A DNA stretch of 64,000 bases from JBGPGW01 sp046349515 (GTDB taxonomy: Bacteria; Pseudomonadota; Alphaproteobacteria; CADEGL01): positions 1-64,000 of the forward strand of contig JAXMCE010000016.1 of NCBI GenBank assembly GCA_046349515.1, given 5' to 3'. The notes beneath the pieces are model-generated. The model made no database searches. It saw only the letters and a list, made by a program, of their open reading frames with translations, and was not told the DNA's origin. Position 1 is the stretch's first letter; each line of letters begins with the position of its first letter. The position numbers were made by a program, and so were the translations under genes. Positions 20,239 to 27,967 of this stretch are shown in pieces.

Positions 20239-21108
20239 TTAACCGCCGCGCGCGTCCTCGGCCGCTTCCTTGAAGCGCCGCAAGGTCTCGATTTGCGCGT
20301 CGAAGGTCGCGATGCGGTGCGTCGGATAGAGCATGACCATCTGGGCCCCAAGCCGGCGCCAACCATCGGCGGCCTCGGCCCACCCATCCGGATCGAATGC
20401 CTTCGTCCGCAGCCAAGCTTCGAGGCCGAAGGCGGCGGGATCGCGCCCGAAGTCTTTCAAATGGCCGCGGAGCGCATCGAGTTTCGCCTCGGCTTCGCCG
20501 TCTGGCGCGAGGATCGGCATCCAGCCATCGCCGAGGCGCGCGGCGCGCTTCACCACCGCATCAGACGAGCCGCCGAACCAAATCGGGATCGGTCGCTGAA
20601 TCGGCCTGGGCACGATGCTGACCTCGCGGAGTTCGTGGAATCGCCCGGAGAAGGTCACGAGGTCTTCCGTCCACAACCTCCGCAACACCTTGACCTGTTC
20701 CGCCTGCCGGGCGCCGCGCGTCTCCCACTCCGTGCCGAGGGAGGCGTACTCGACATGGTTCCAGCCGACGCCGATGCCCAAGCGCAGGCGGCCCCCGCTC
20801 AGGATATCGACCTCCGCCGCTTGCTTGGCGACGACGCCCGTCTGGCGCTGCGGCAGGATGAGCACGCCGCTCGAAAGGCCGATCGTCTTGGTCACGCCGG
20901 CGAGAAAGGCCAGCGTCGTGAAGGTCTCGTGAAACGGATCGGTCTCGTCATAGACGGGCGTCCAGCCGTCGCGGGCGGTCGCGCCGAACACATGGTCCGG
21001 CACCTCGATACAGGCGTAGCCCAGCGCCTCCGCGGCCTGGGCCCAGTCGCGGATCTTGGCCGGGTCCCTCCCGATGTCCCTTGTGGGGAAGAAGGCGTTG
21101 AGACGCAT
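20239..21108 (-). CDS. LLM class flavin-dependent oxidoreductase
   Basis: A 289-residue luciferase-like monooxygenase. The TIM-barrel pattern is clear: AAEALGYACIEVPDHVF, TKTIGLSSGVLILPQRQ, KQAAEVDILSGGRLRLGIGVGWNHVEYASLG and IPIWFGGSSDAVVKRAARLGDGWMP. The last two blocks are the flavin-binding signature of the F420/FMN family often labelled TIGR03619. Cofactor choice cannot be decided here. The ATG at 21108 has GAGGAGGG upstream; an open frame extends further but without similarity. No obvious pathway partner is adjacent, so the substrate is unknown. Confidence 0.88.
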   Translation of the reverse strand: MRLNAFFPTRDIGRDPAKIRDWAQAAEALGYACIEVPDHVFGATARDGWTPVYDETDPFHETFTTLAFLAGVTKTIGLSSGVLILPQRQTGVVAKQAAEVDILSGGRLRLGIGVGWNHVEYASLGTEWETRGARQAEQVKVLRRLWTEDLVTFSGRFHELREVSIVPRPIQRPIPIWFGGSSDAVVKRAARLGDGWMPILAPDGEAEAKLDALRGHLKDFGRDPAAFGLEAWLRTKAFDPDGWAEAADGWRRLGAQMVMLYPTHRIATFDAQIETLRRFKEAAEDARGG

Positions 21109-21348
21109 GGCACCCTCCTCGTGACGCCGGGCAGATGTCGGGGGCGGCATCGCTCGACCGCATCCATATTCTGGAGCGCCCCCCGATGAACTAGCAATCG
21201 ACGATCCGGGGCCGAGGCGCGATCGACCGTGGAATCCAGCTTGAACCGATGACCCTCCATGACCCAATCTCAGGCACGGAGAGGGGCGCCCATGCCGCGT
21301 CGATCCGACGGGACGCGCATCCACAACCCCTCCCTGGGGGAGACGTCG

Positions 21349-21717
21349 ATGACTCTCGTTGAATCAATCAAGACCTGCTTCACGAAATACGCGACCTTCG
21401 AGGGCCGCGCGGCCCGATCGGAATACTGGTACTGGGCGCTGTCTGTCACGGTCGTCAGTATCATTCTCCAACTTATTAACGACAAGTTGTCGGCGGCATT
21501 CGGCATCGGCGTCTTTCTACCGTACCTCGCCGTCACCGCCCGGCGCTTGCACGACATTGACCGGTCGGGCTGGTGGCAGCTCATCTATTTCATTCCGATC
21601 ATCGGCTGGATCATCATGCTTGTTTGGTGTGTCACCCGCGGGACACCGGGCACCAACCGATTCGGCGAGAACCCACTCGCCCGCGCGAGCAATCCCGTGA
21701 GCGCGCAGTCGACTTAG
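21349..21717 (+). CDS. DUF805 domain membrane protein
   Basis: A 122-residue inner-membrane protein of the DUF805 family. The N-terminal FEGRAARSEYWYW motif and the central ARRLHDIDRSGWWQL motif are the family hallmarks. About three hydrophobic segments are visible, near residues 27-45, 48-60 and 77-95, and the C-terminus GTPGTNRFGENPL is also typical. Function is unknown; members are often phage- or stress-associated but also common in ordinary chromosomes. The start at MTLVESIK has a GGGGGAG site six bases ahead. It stands alone between the LLM and AI-2E genes. Confidence 0.88.
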   Translation: MTLVESIKTCFTKYATFEGRAARSEYWYWALSVTVVSIILQLINDKLSAAFGIGVFLPYLAVTARRLHDIDRSGWWQLIYFIPIIGWIIMLVWCVTRGTPGTNRFGENPLARASNPVSAQST

Positions 21718-21826
21718 TGGTGACTTGCCCTGCCGCCCGCGATCTGTGCGGTGCGGCGTCGCACGCTCGTCGTCGCGTGAAGAGTTCGGCGGGCGGCGCA
21801 CCACCTCGCCGCGCGCGCTCCCGCCA

Positions 21827-22843
21827 TCAAATCAGCTTGCGGGCGGACAATTCGTCCTTGAGATAGGCGTAGTAGATGGGCGCCGCGATGACGCCGGGAA
21901 TGCCGAAGGCGGACTCCATGACGAGCATTGCGATGAGGATCTCCCAGGCGCGCGCGTGGATGCGCCCGCCGACGATGCGCGCATTCACGAAATACTCGAG
22001 CTTGTGGATGACGATGAGGAAGACCAGCGAGGCCATGGCGACATAGGGGGAGACGCTGAAGCTGACGATGACGTTCACGGTGTTCGAGATCAGGTTTCCG
22101 ATGACCGGCAGGAGGCCGGCGATGAACGTCACCACCACGATGGTCTTCTTGAACGGCAATTGCACGCCGAAGGACGGCAGAAGGACGAACAGGTAAAGGC
22201 CCGTGAGGATGGTGTTGAGGGCGGAGATGCGAACCTGGGCGAACACGACCCGCCGGAACGCGGTGCCGAGGAACTCGGCCCGCTCGGCGAGCGCCCGCGC
22301 TAACGGCCGTCGCGTCTCATGGGGGATCACGTCCCCGATTGCGACCAGGCCGCCGATGATCATGCCGATGAGGATGTGCACGAGGACACGCCCGAAATCC
22401 TCGCCGATCGTCTGAAGCTCCCGCGCATGGGCCCGCAGCCATTGCGACACCATGGTCTCGAGCTCGTCGAGATTGGAGGGCACGGAGGCGCGAATCCATT
22501 TGGGGATGTGGGAGCGCGCCGTCTCGATCACGTCGGCCATCTTCCCGAGCAAGGCGACGAAGCTGTCCGAGGAGTTCGTGAACATGGTGACAAGCGCCGC
22601 GATGCCGACCGTCAGCAGCGCGATCGTGCCCGACACGAGAAGGACGAAGGCGACCGTCTTGCTCATCTTGTGCGTGACGCCGATCCGGCCCTGCTTGCCG
22701 GCGATCGTGTGAACGAGCTCATAGACGAGAAGCCCGGACAGGAGGGCCGCAAGGATGCCGAGCTTCACAACAGCCACGAGGCCGCAACCGGCGAGGATCC
22801 ACGCGGCAATGGTGTGGTTTGTCGGTCTCGTCACGTCATCCAT
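21827..22843 (-). CDS. AI-2E family transporter (PerM-like)
   Basis: A 338-residue polytopic membrane protein of the AI-2 exporter/PerM superfamily. Hydrophobic segments are seen at about 10-40, 65-87, 155-175, 205-245 and 255-325. Conserved segments are GLLPVIGNLISNTVNVIVSF and FVNARIVGGRIHARAWEIL..AIPGVIAAPIYYAYLKDEL, the C-terminal block typical of the family. Members export small molecules or exchange ions; TqsA was named for AI-2, but no AI-2 link can be inferred here. Transcribed alone, away from a 580-base gap. Confidence 0.87.
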   Translation of the reverse strand: MDDVTRPTNHTIAAWILAGCGLVAVVKLGILAALLSGLLVYELVHTIAGKQGRIGVTHKMSKTVAFVLLVSGTIALLTVGIAALVTMFTNSSDSFVALLGKMADVIETARSHIPKWIRASVPSNLDELETMVSQWLRAHARELQTIGEDFGRVLVHILIGMIIGGLVAIGDVIPHETRRPLARALAERAEFLGTAFRRVVFAQVRISALNTILTGLYLFVLLPSFGVQLPFKKTIVVVTFIAGLLPVIGNLISNTVNVIVSFSVSPYVAMASLVFLIVIHKLEYFVNARIVGGRIHARAWEILIAMLVMESAFGIPGVIAAPIYYAYLKDELSARKLI

Positions 22844-23423
22844 TCGCTAAGCACCGCAGGGCGCGCGCCGATCGCACGGGCCTCCCGGGCACGTTAGTCG
22901 AGAGGCATCGGCGGCGCCAGTCCCGGCGATTGGCGATGTGACCGGTCGAATCGCCGGCTCACGCCTCGAATGAAGGGCGTGCGGCGTCCGATCGATCGTG
23001 GTCGCGCGACGACGAACCGTCTCCAATCTTCGGGACGATTCACGTCGAGCGCCGACGCATGGGCGCATCGAGGGAGATCGCACCATCGCATGGCTTGACC
23101 GGGTCAATTCCGAACACAGGTGCGGCATATCGGCCAGCGAACCGATGGAGCGACGTGGGTCGGTGCCAGTCCCATTGCGGCGGCGGGCTCAAATCCCGCA
23201 AACGCGAATCGGCATGCCATTGATCCACAACGCTATTCCGACTTTCCCTCGTTAAATTTTCGGTGCGGCAAATCCGCATGCGAAATCGGCAGGTAAGAGC
23301 AATGGACGGCAGCCTTGCCCATCGCCAGCGGCGCCCCCGGCATGAAAGCGGAGACGCAAGGCAACGCCGCTCCGGGCGATGCGGCCCAAGAGAATGACGC
23401 AATCGGAACGACGGGAGACAGAG
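22844..23423. other. 580-base intergenic region with a 13-bp palindrome
   Basis: No supportable gene was found between the AI-2E transporter and the small lipoprotein; short open frames on both strands lack start signals and similarity. The one clear feature is the palindrome TTGACC-G-GGTCAA at 23095-23107, a plausible dimer-protein operator. It lies about 250 bases from one start codon and 315 from the other. The segment 23240-23265 is locally AT-richer and could hold a promoter for the lipoprotein gene, but no convincing -35/-10 pair was seen. Confidence 0.5.
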
Positions 23424-23708
23424 ATGATGCGACTGTGGATCGGTGCCGCCGCGGCGGCGTGCATGTTGACTCTCGCGGCTTGCCATGCGGGCGCCGCCGG
23501 CAAATCGGACACCTACCAGGCAGGCTATGCGAGCGGTTGCCGCGCGGGCCAGGTGAATGCCGGACGTCCAGGACCGATGCCGTGGCGCGACGACGCGCTC
23601 TACCGAAGCGACGCGCAGTACACGGCCGGCTGGGACGACGGTGCCAAGCAATGCTATGCGGCCGAGGTCTCGAGCCCCCATGCCTGGGGCGGCGGCGGCG
23701 GCCGATAG
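23424..23708 (+). CDS. Small lipoprotein of a GYxxGC repeat family (copy 1)
   Basis: A 94-residue predicted lipoprotein. MMRLWIGAAAAACMLTLAACHAG is a signal with lipobox LAAC. The mature part has two related motifs: YQAGYASGCRAGQVNAG and YTAGWDDGAKQCYA, joined by a linker ending DALYRSDAQ. The same two motifs occur in the lipoproteins at 39459 and 39796, so this is a small paralogous family within one window. Two conserved Cys, one per motif, could form a disulfide. I do not recognise a named domain. The tail is Gly-rich (GGGGGR). Likely anchored in the envelope; role unknown. Confidence 0.8.
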   Translation: MMRLWIGAAAAACMLTLAACHAGAAGKSDTYQAGYASGCRAGQVNAGRPGPMPWRDDALYRSDAQYTAGWDDGAKQCYAAEVSSPHAWGGGGGR

Positions 23709-23746
23709 CGGAGTCGCACGTTTCTTCCGGGTGATCGACGGCGAGC

Positions 23747-25288
23747 CTAGGTCGCGCGCGCACAAGACGCGATGGTGTCCGCCGCCGCCCCGGTGATCCC
23801 GCGGCGCAGCTTGAACCGCTGGATCTTGCCGGTCGCGGTGCGGGGAATCGCTGCGACGATCTCAATCCGCTGCGGCCGTTTGTGCGGCGGCAGTCGGCCG
23901 GCCAGAACCTCGGAAAGCCGTGTCACGTCGACCGGTCCACGCTCCTCACGGGGTACGAGGTAGAGCACGCCCTCGGTGAGGCCGTCCGGATCGGCGATGC
24001 CCACGAGCGCCGCATCGAGGATGCCATCCTCTGCCATCACAATCTCCTCGACTTCGCTTGGGCTGACCCATTGCCCCCTGACCTTGAACCGATCATCCGC
24101 GCGCCCCTGGTGATGCCAATAGCCACCCTCGTCGATGCGATAGAGATCGCCGGTCGAAAACCATTCGCCCCGGAACGCGCGCGCAGATTCCTCCGGCCGC
24201 TGCCAATAGCCATCGGCGCAGGCCAGCGTGCGCACTTCGAGGACGCCCGATGTGCCGGGGGAATCGGCGGGGCCGGTCCCGCTTTCAAGCCGTGCCTCGA
24301 CGCCCGGCGCCGGCGTACCGGAGGCGCCGGGACAAATGCGACCTGGCCGGTTCGAGAGCAGCATGTAGATCGTCTCGGATGTTCCCATCCCGTCCAAAAT
24401 CTCGCCGCCCGTCTCGGCACGCCAACGCTCGAAAAGCGACGCCGGCAGCCTCTCTCCCGCCGAGACGTAGTGCTTCACCGCGCGGAACGGCTCGGTCGCA
24501 GCGACACCGCTAGCGAGCATCGCCCGGTAGAGCGTCGGCACTGAGAACACGATGCTCGGCTCATGGCGGACAAGGATGGCAGCGACGAGTTCCGGATCCG
24601 AGCGTCCGTCATGGAGGATCGCGGTCGCGCCGATCTTGAGCGTCCCGAAGAGAATTGTCCCGAGCGCGTAGGCAAAGAAAAGCTTCGATGTCGCAAACAG
24701 GCGATCATCCGGCCCGACGCCAAGCACCTCGCGAAGATAAAGATCCGATGGCAGGACATCCCGGTGGCGATGGATGGCTGCCTTGATGCGCCCCGTCGTG
24801 CCGGAGGTGTAGACCCAGAACGCCATGTCGCGAGGTGTCCGTGCCGGCAGGGCGCCCGCATCGCGATGGGATGCCGTGGGGCAATCCAGATCCTCGCCGC
24901 GCAAGACCGCCCTCGCCTCGCGGGCGAGCCGTGGCCTCACCCGTTCGTAGGACACGGCACCATCGCCGTCGGCGACCACGACCGAGGGCCGGCTGTCCTC
25001 AAGGACCGCGAGAAGCTCGTCCGGCCCGAGGCGCGGATTGACTGCAACCGCAACGCCGCCCGCCTTCATGGCACCGAGATAACTCGCCGCGAGGCTCGGC
25101 GTGTCTTCCATCAGGAAAACAACGCGCCCATCGGCTTCGAGGCCCAGCTCCGCGAACACTTGCGCCGCGCGCAGGACAGACTCCGCAAGCTCGCCGAAGG
25201 TCACGATGCGGTCCCGCCACACGATCGCCGGGCGCGCGGCATGCGCGCCACGGCACCAGGGGTCGAGAAGAACATCGGTCGCGTTCAC
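23747..25288 (-). CDS. AMP-dependent acyl-CoA synthetase, benzoate-CoA ligase-like
   Basis: A 513-residue ANL-superfamily ligase. The P-loop YTSGTTGRIKAAIHRHRD, A5 DGMGTSETIYMLLSNRPG, A7 WFSTGDLYRIDEGGYWHHQGRADDRFKVRGQWVSP and A10 PRTATGKIQRFKLR are all in place. The N-terminal NATDVLLDP and FATSKLFFAYALG match benzoate/aryl-CoA ligases better than acetyl-CoA synthetases. The GTG start has GGTGGAG six bases upstream. It diverges from the FAH-family hydrolase gene; aryl-CoA ligase plus FAH hydrolase is compatible with aromatic-acid breakdown, but ring-cleaving enzymes are absent here. Confidence 0.85.
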   Translation of the reverse strand: MNATDVLLDPWCRGAHAARPAIVWRDRIVTFGELAESVLRAAQVFAELGLEADGRVVFLMEDTPSLAASYLGAMKAGGVAVAVNPRLGPDELLAVLEDSRPSVVVADGDGAVSYERVRPRLAREARAVLRGEDLDCPTASHRDAGALPARTPRDMAFWVYTSGTTGRIKAAIHRHRDVLPSDLYLREVLGVGPDDRLFATSKLFFAYALGTILFGTLKIGATAILHDGRSDPELVAAILVRHEPSIVFSVPTLYRAMLASGVAATEPFRAVKHYVSAGERLPASLFERWRAETGGEILDGMGTSETIYMLLSNRPGRICPGASGTPAPGVEARLESGTGPADSPGTSGVLEVRTLACADGYWQRPEESARAFRGEWFSTGDLYRIDEGGYWHHQGRADDRFKVRGQWVSPSEVEEIVMAEDGILDAALVGIADPDGLTEGVLYLVPREERGPVDVTRLSEVLAGRLPPHKRPQRIEIVAAIPRTATGKIQRFKLRRGITGAAADTIASCARAT

Positions 25289-25433
25289 GCCCAGCTCCAC
25301 CAAAGGCAAGAGAGACCGGGCACCTAAGCATCGGCCTCCGCCGGGAACAAGCGGCTTGCGCCGCCCTGTCCAGCCGGTCATGTTTTGCATCGAGCGCATC
25401 GGCGCCGCCACCGGAGCGACGGAGAGAGAACAC

Positions 25434-26276
25434 ATGAAACTCGTGAGTTACAGGATGGGCGATCGGACGTCCTATGGCGCCGCCGTCGATGGCGGGATCG
25501 TGGACCTCGCGAAACGCCTGCCGCATCCGAGCCTGAAGGCCCTCCTCGCGGCCGGCGCGATCGACGACGCGCGGCGCGCGGCGCAAGGGCAGCCCCCCGA
25601 TGCGCGTCTCGACAGCGTGACCTTGCTGCCGCCGATCCCCGATCCGGACAAGATCATCTGCGTCGGCCTCAACTACGACGAGCACCGCAAGGAGACGGGT
25701 CGCGAGAAGACCGCGCACCCGACGCTCTTCACCCGCTTTGCGGACACGCAGATCGGCCATGGCCAAGCGCTCGTCAAACCCAAATCGTCGGACCAGTTCG
25801 ACTATGAGGGCGAGCTCGCGGTCATCATCGGCAAGCGCGGCCGCCACGTGCCCCAGGCGCGCGCCTACGAGATCGTCGCCGGCTATTCCTGCTACCACGA
25901 CGGCAGCGTCCGCGACTGGCAGTTCCACACGAGCCAATTCGTGCCTGGAAAGAACTTCCCATCGACCGGCGGCTTCGGACCCTGGCTCGTCACCAAGGAC
26001 GAAATCCCCGATCCGCACAAATTGACGCTGATCACGCGCCTCAACGGGAAGGAAGTCCAGAAATCGGGGACCGATGTGATGATCTTCCCCGTGGCGGAGT
26101 TGATCGCCTACATCACGACCTTCACGACTCTCTCGCCGGGCGACGTGATCGCGACGGGGACGCCGTCCGGTGTCGGCTCGAAGCGCAATCCGCCGCTGTT
26201 CATGAAACCGGGCGACGTGGCGGAGGTCGAGATTTCCTCCGTCGGCCTCCTCAAGAATCCGATCATCGGGGAGTAA
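25434..26276 (+). CDS. Fumarylacetoacetate hydrolase family protein
   Basis: A 280-residue FAH-domain enzyme. IICVGLNYDEHRKETG begins the catalytic fold; YEGELAVIIGKRGRHV supplies the metal-binding Glu residues and GYSCYHDGSVRDWQ the Asp; TGTPSGVGSKRNPPLFMKPGD is the usual C-terminal motif. Such enzymes hydrolyse or decarboxylate oxo-acids in aromatic or sugar-acid breakdown, for example 2,4-diketo-3-deoxy acids or acylpyruvates. Exact substrate unknown. The ATG is preceded by GGAGAGAG. Divergent from the aryl-CoA ligase; its 3' end overlaps the decayed reductase on the other strand. Confidence 0.9.
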   Translation: MKLVSYRMGDRTSYGAAVDGGIVDLAKRLPHPSLKALLAAGAIDDARRAAQGQPPDARLDSVTLLPPIPDPDKIICVGLNYDEHRKETGREKTAHPTLFTRFADTQIGHGQALVKPKSSDQFDYEGELAVIIGKRGRHVPQARAYEIVAGYSCYHDGSVRDWQFHTSQFVPGKNFPSTGGFGPWLVTKDEIPDPHKLTLITRLNGKEVQKSGTDVMIFPVAELIAYITTFTTLSPGDVIATGTPSGVGSKRNPPLFMKPGDVAEVEISSVGLLKNPIIGE

Positions 26277-26545
26277 GGCGCCCGGCGGGCCCAAGACCCG
26301 CGGCTGCGCGGCACTGACGTTCGGCCTCGCTGTAGAATGGATCGGCCTGGCAGCGCTCGGGAACCAGCCCCCCGGGCGATGAGGACGGCGTGCGCGGCCT
26401 CGACCATGGCGGGTGGGCCCGCGATGTATGCCTCACGGTCGCCCAACGATCCCGTCATGCGCGCGAGCATATCGGGACGTGGGCCCACCGGGCGGACGGT
26501 CGGGTGATCGGGCTCCGACAAGGCGAAGGATTCGATTATTGCAGG
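26263..26545 (-). pseudogene. Relic of an NAD(P)H:acceptor reductase C-terminal domain, frameshifted
   Basis: Reading the minus strand gives IIESFALSEPDHPTVR, then REAYIAGPPAMVEAAHAVLIARG, the characteristic end of ferredoxin-reductase-type electron transfer proteins. A run of six G around 26376 then shifts the frame; removing one G continues as LVPERCQADPFYSEAER and ends at a TGA (26263-26265). Upstream of about 26545 the frame hits a stop and no N-terminal FAD or [2Fe-2S] domain is found. It is therefore a truncated and frameshifted remnant, converging on the FAH gene. The single G could be a sequencing error, but the missing N-terminus argues for real decay. Confidence 0.7.
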
Positions 26546-26749
26546 TCGCGGGCACGAGATCGACGACCTGGCGCCACGGGTCGCGGGGCGCGGACTCGCG
26601 GGAGGCGGTCATGGCCCGCCATGAGAACGGCCTCGGGCAAGGTCGACACTGTCCTCCGCCGCGAAGCAGAGCGGGTTGCACGAAGTTTCGCTGGCCGCAT
26701 AATCTCAACTGACCGCCCGGACGGGCGGCGCACCAGGGGGAGCAGCGAC

Positions 26750-27922
26750 ATGATTCCGTTTCCGAAGGAAGAATTCGACGAACGCGTCCGCAAGGTGAAG
26801 GCCGCGATGGAGAAGGCGGGCGTCGACGTTCTTCTCTCGGCCGACACCGCCAACATGAACTATCTCACCGGCTACGACGGCTGGTCCTTCTACACGCCGC
26901 AGATGGTCATCGTGGCGCTTGATGCGGCCGAGCCCATCTGGACGGGCCGGCTCATGGACGCCAAGGGCTGCCAGTTCACGACGTACCTGAAGCCCGAGAA
27001 CGTCCGCGGCTTCCCCGACATCTACGTGCAGACGCCCGAACGCCATGCGGCCAGCTACATGGCCGACATCATCAAGGAGAAGGGCTGGGACAAGAAGCGC
27101 ATCGGCCTCGAGATGGATGCCTTCTACTTCACGCCCCGCGCCTATGAGGAATTCAAGCGCTGCCTGCCCAATGCCAAGTGGGTGAATGCCGACCTCCTGG
27201 TCAATTGGGTGCGCATCGTGAAGTCGCCGCGCGAAATCGAGTACATGAAGCAGGCCGGCAAGATCGTCGAGAAGGTCACGGAGACCGCCTACCGGGAAAT
27301 CGTGCCGGGCGCGCGCGAATGCGACGTGGTGGCCAAGATCTATGAGGCCATGATCCGCGGCACCAAGGAATATGGCGGCGACTATTCCGCCTTCGTGCCG
27401 CTCGTCATGCCGGAGCCGAAAAGCGCGGCCCCGCACCTCACCTGGACGGACGAGCCGCTGCAGCCGAACCGCGGCATCTGCCTCGAGCTGTCTGCCGCGC
27501 GATTCCACTACCACAGCGTGCTATGCCGCACGGTCCACCTCGGCAAGCCGAAGCCCGAGCTCGTGAAACTCGCGGATGTCTGCAATGACGCGATCGCCGC
27601 GACGGTCGAATCGATCAAGCCCGGCATGCGCTGCGAGGAGGTCCACGCCAAGTGGAACTCGATCATCTCGAAGGCCGGTTACAGCAAGGAGTCCCGCGTG
27701 GGCTATTCGCTCGGCGTCAACTATCCGCCGGACTGGGGCGAGCACACCGCGAGCCTGCGCCCGGGCGACAAGACCGTTCTCCAACCCAACATGACGTTCC
27801 ACATGGTGACCGGCATGTGGATGGACGACTGGGGCTACGAGGTGAGCGAATCCTGGCGCGTCACGGAGAACGGCGCCGCGACCTTGGCGAATTTTCCGCG
27901 CGATCTGCACGTGAAGGCCTGA
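26750..27922 (+). CDS. M24 family hydrolase, DoeA (ectoine hydrolase)-like
   Basis: A 390-residue creatinase/aminopeptidase P-fold protein. The N-terminus (EFDERVRKVKAAMEKAGVDV, then NMNYLTGYDGWSFYTPQM) and the YVQTPERHAASYMADII segment resemble ectoine hydrolase DoeA/EutD more than Xaa-Pro peptidases. In the catalytic half the metal ligands of true peptidases are largely not conserved (CLELSAARFHYHSVLCRT), as in creatinase-type members. Ectoine hydrolase opens the ectoine ring to N-acetyl-diaminobutyrate. No doeB deacetylase, ectoine transporter or AsnC regulator is next to it, so another cyclic amide substrate is possible. Start supported by AGGGGGAG. Confidence 0.78.
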   Translation: MIPFPKEEFDERVRKVKAAMEKAGVDVLLSADTANMNYLTGYDGWSFYTPQMVIVALDAAEPIWTGRLMDAKGCQFTTYLKPENVRGFPDIYVQTPERHAASYMADIIKEKGWDKKRIGLEMDAFYFTPRAYEEFKRCLPNAKWVNADLLVNWVRIVKSPREIEYMKQAGKIVEKVTETAYREIVPGARECDVVAKIYEAMIRGTKEYGGDYSAFVPLVMPEPKSAAPHLTWTDEPLQPNRGICLELSAARFHYHSVLCRTVHLGKPKPELVKLADVCNDAIAATVESIKPGMRCEEVHAKWNSIISKAGYSKESRVGYSLGVNYPPDWGEHTASLRPGDKTVLQPNMTFHMVTGMWMDDWGYEVSESWRVTENGAATLANFPRDLHVKA

Positions 27923-27967
27923 CGGGCGCGAGCCACGCGTGACGTCGGGAGGGGAAGCGCCGGCGAG

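Noticed and set aside
21827..22843. AI-2 quorum-sensing link between the AI-2E transporter and the LuxO-like regulator
   Set aside because: The family name is historical and many members move other solutes; the genes lie 5 kb apart with no luxS or receptor gene nearby.
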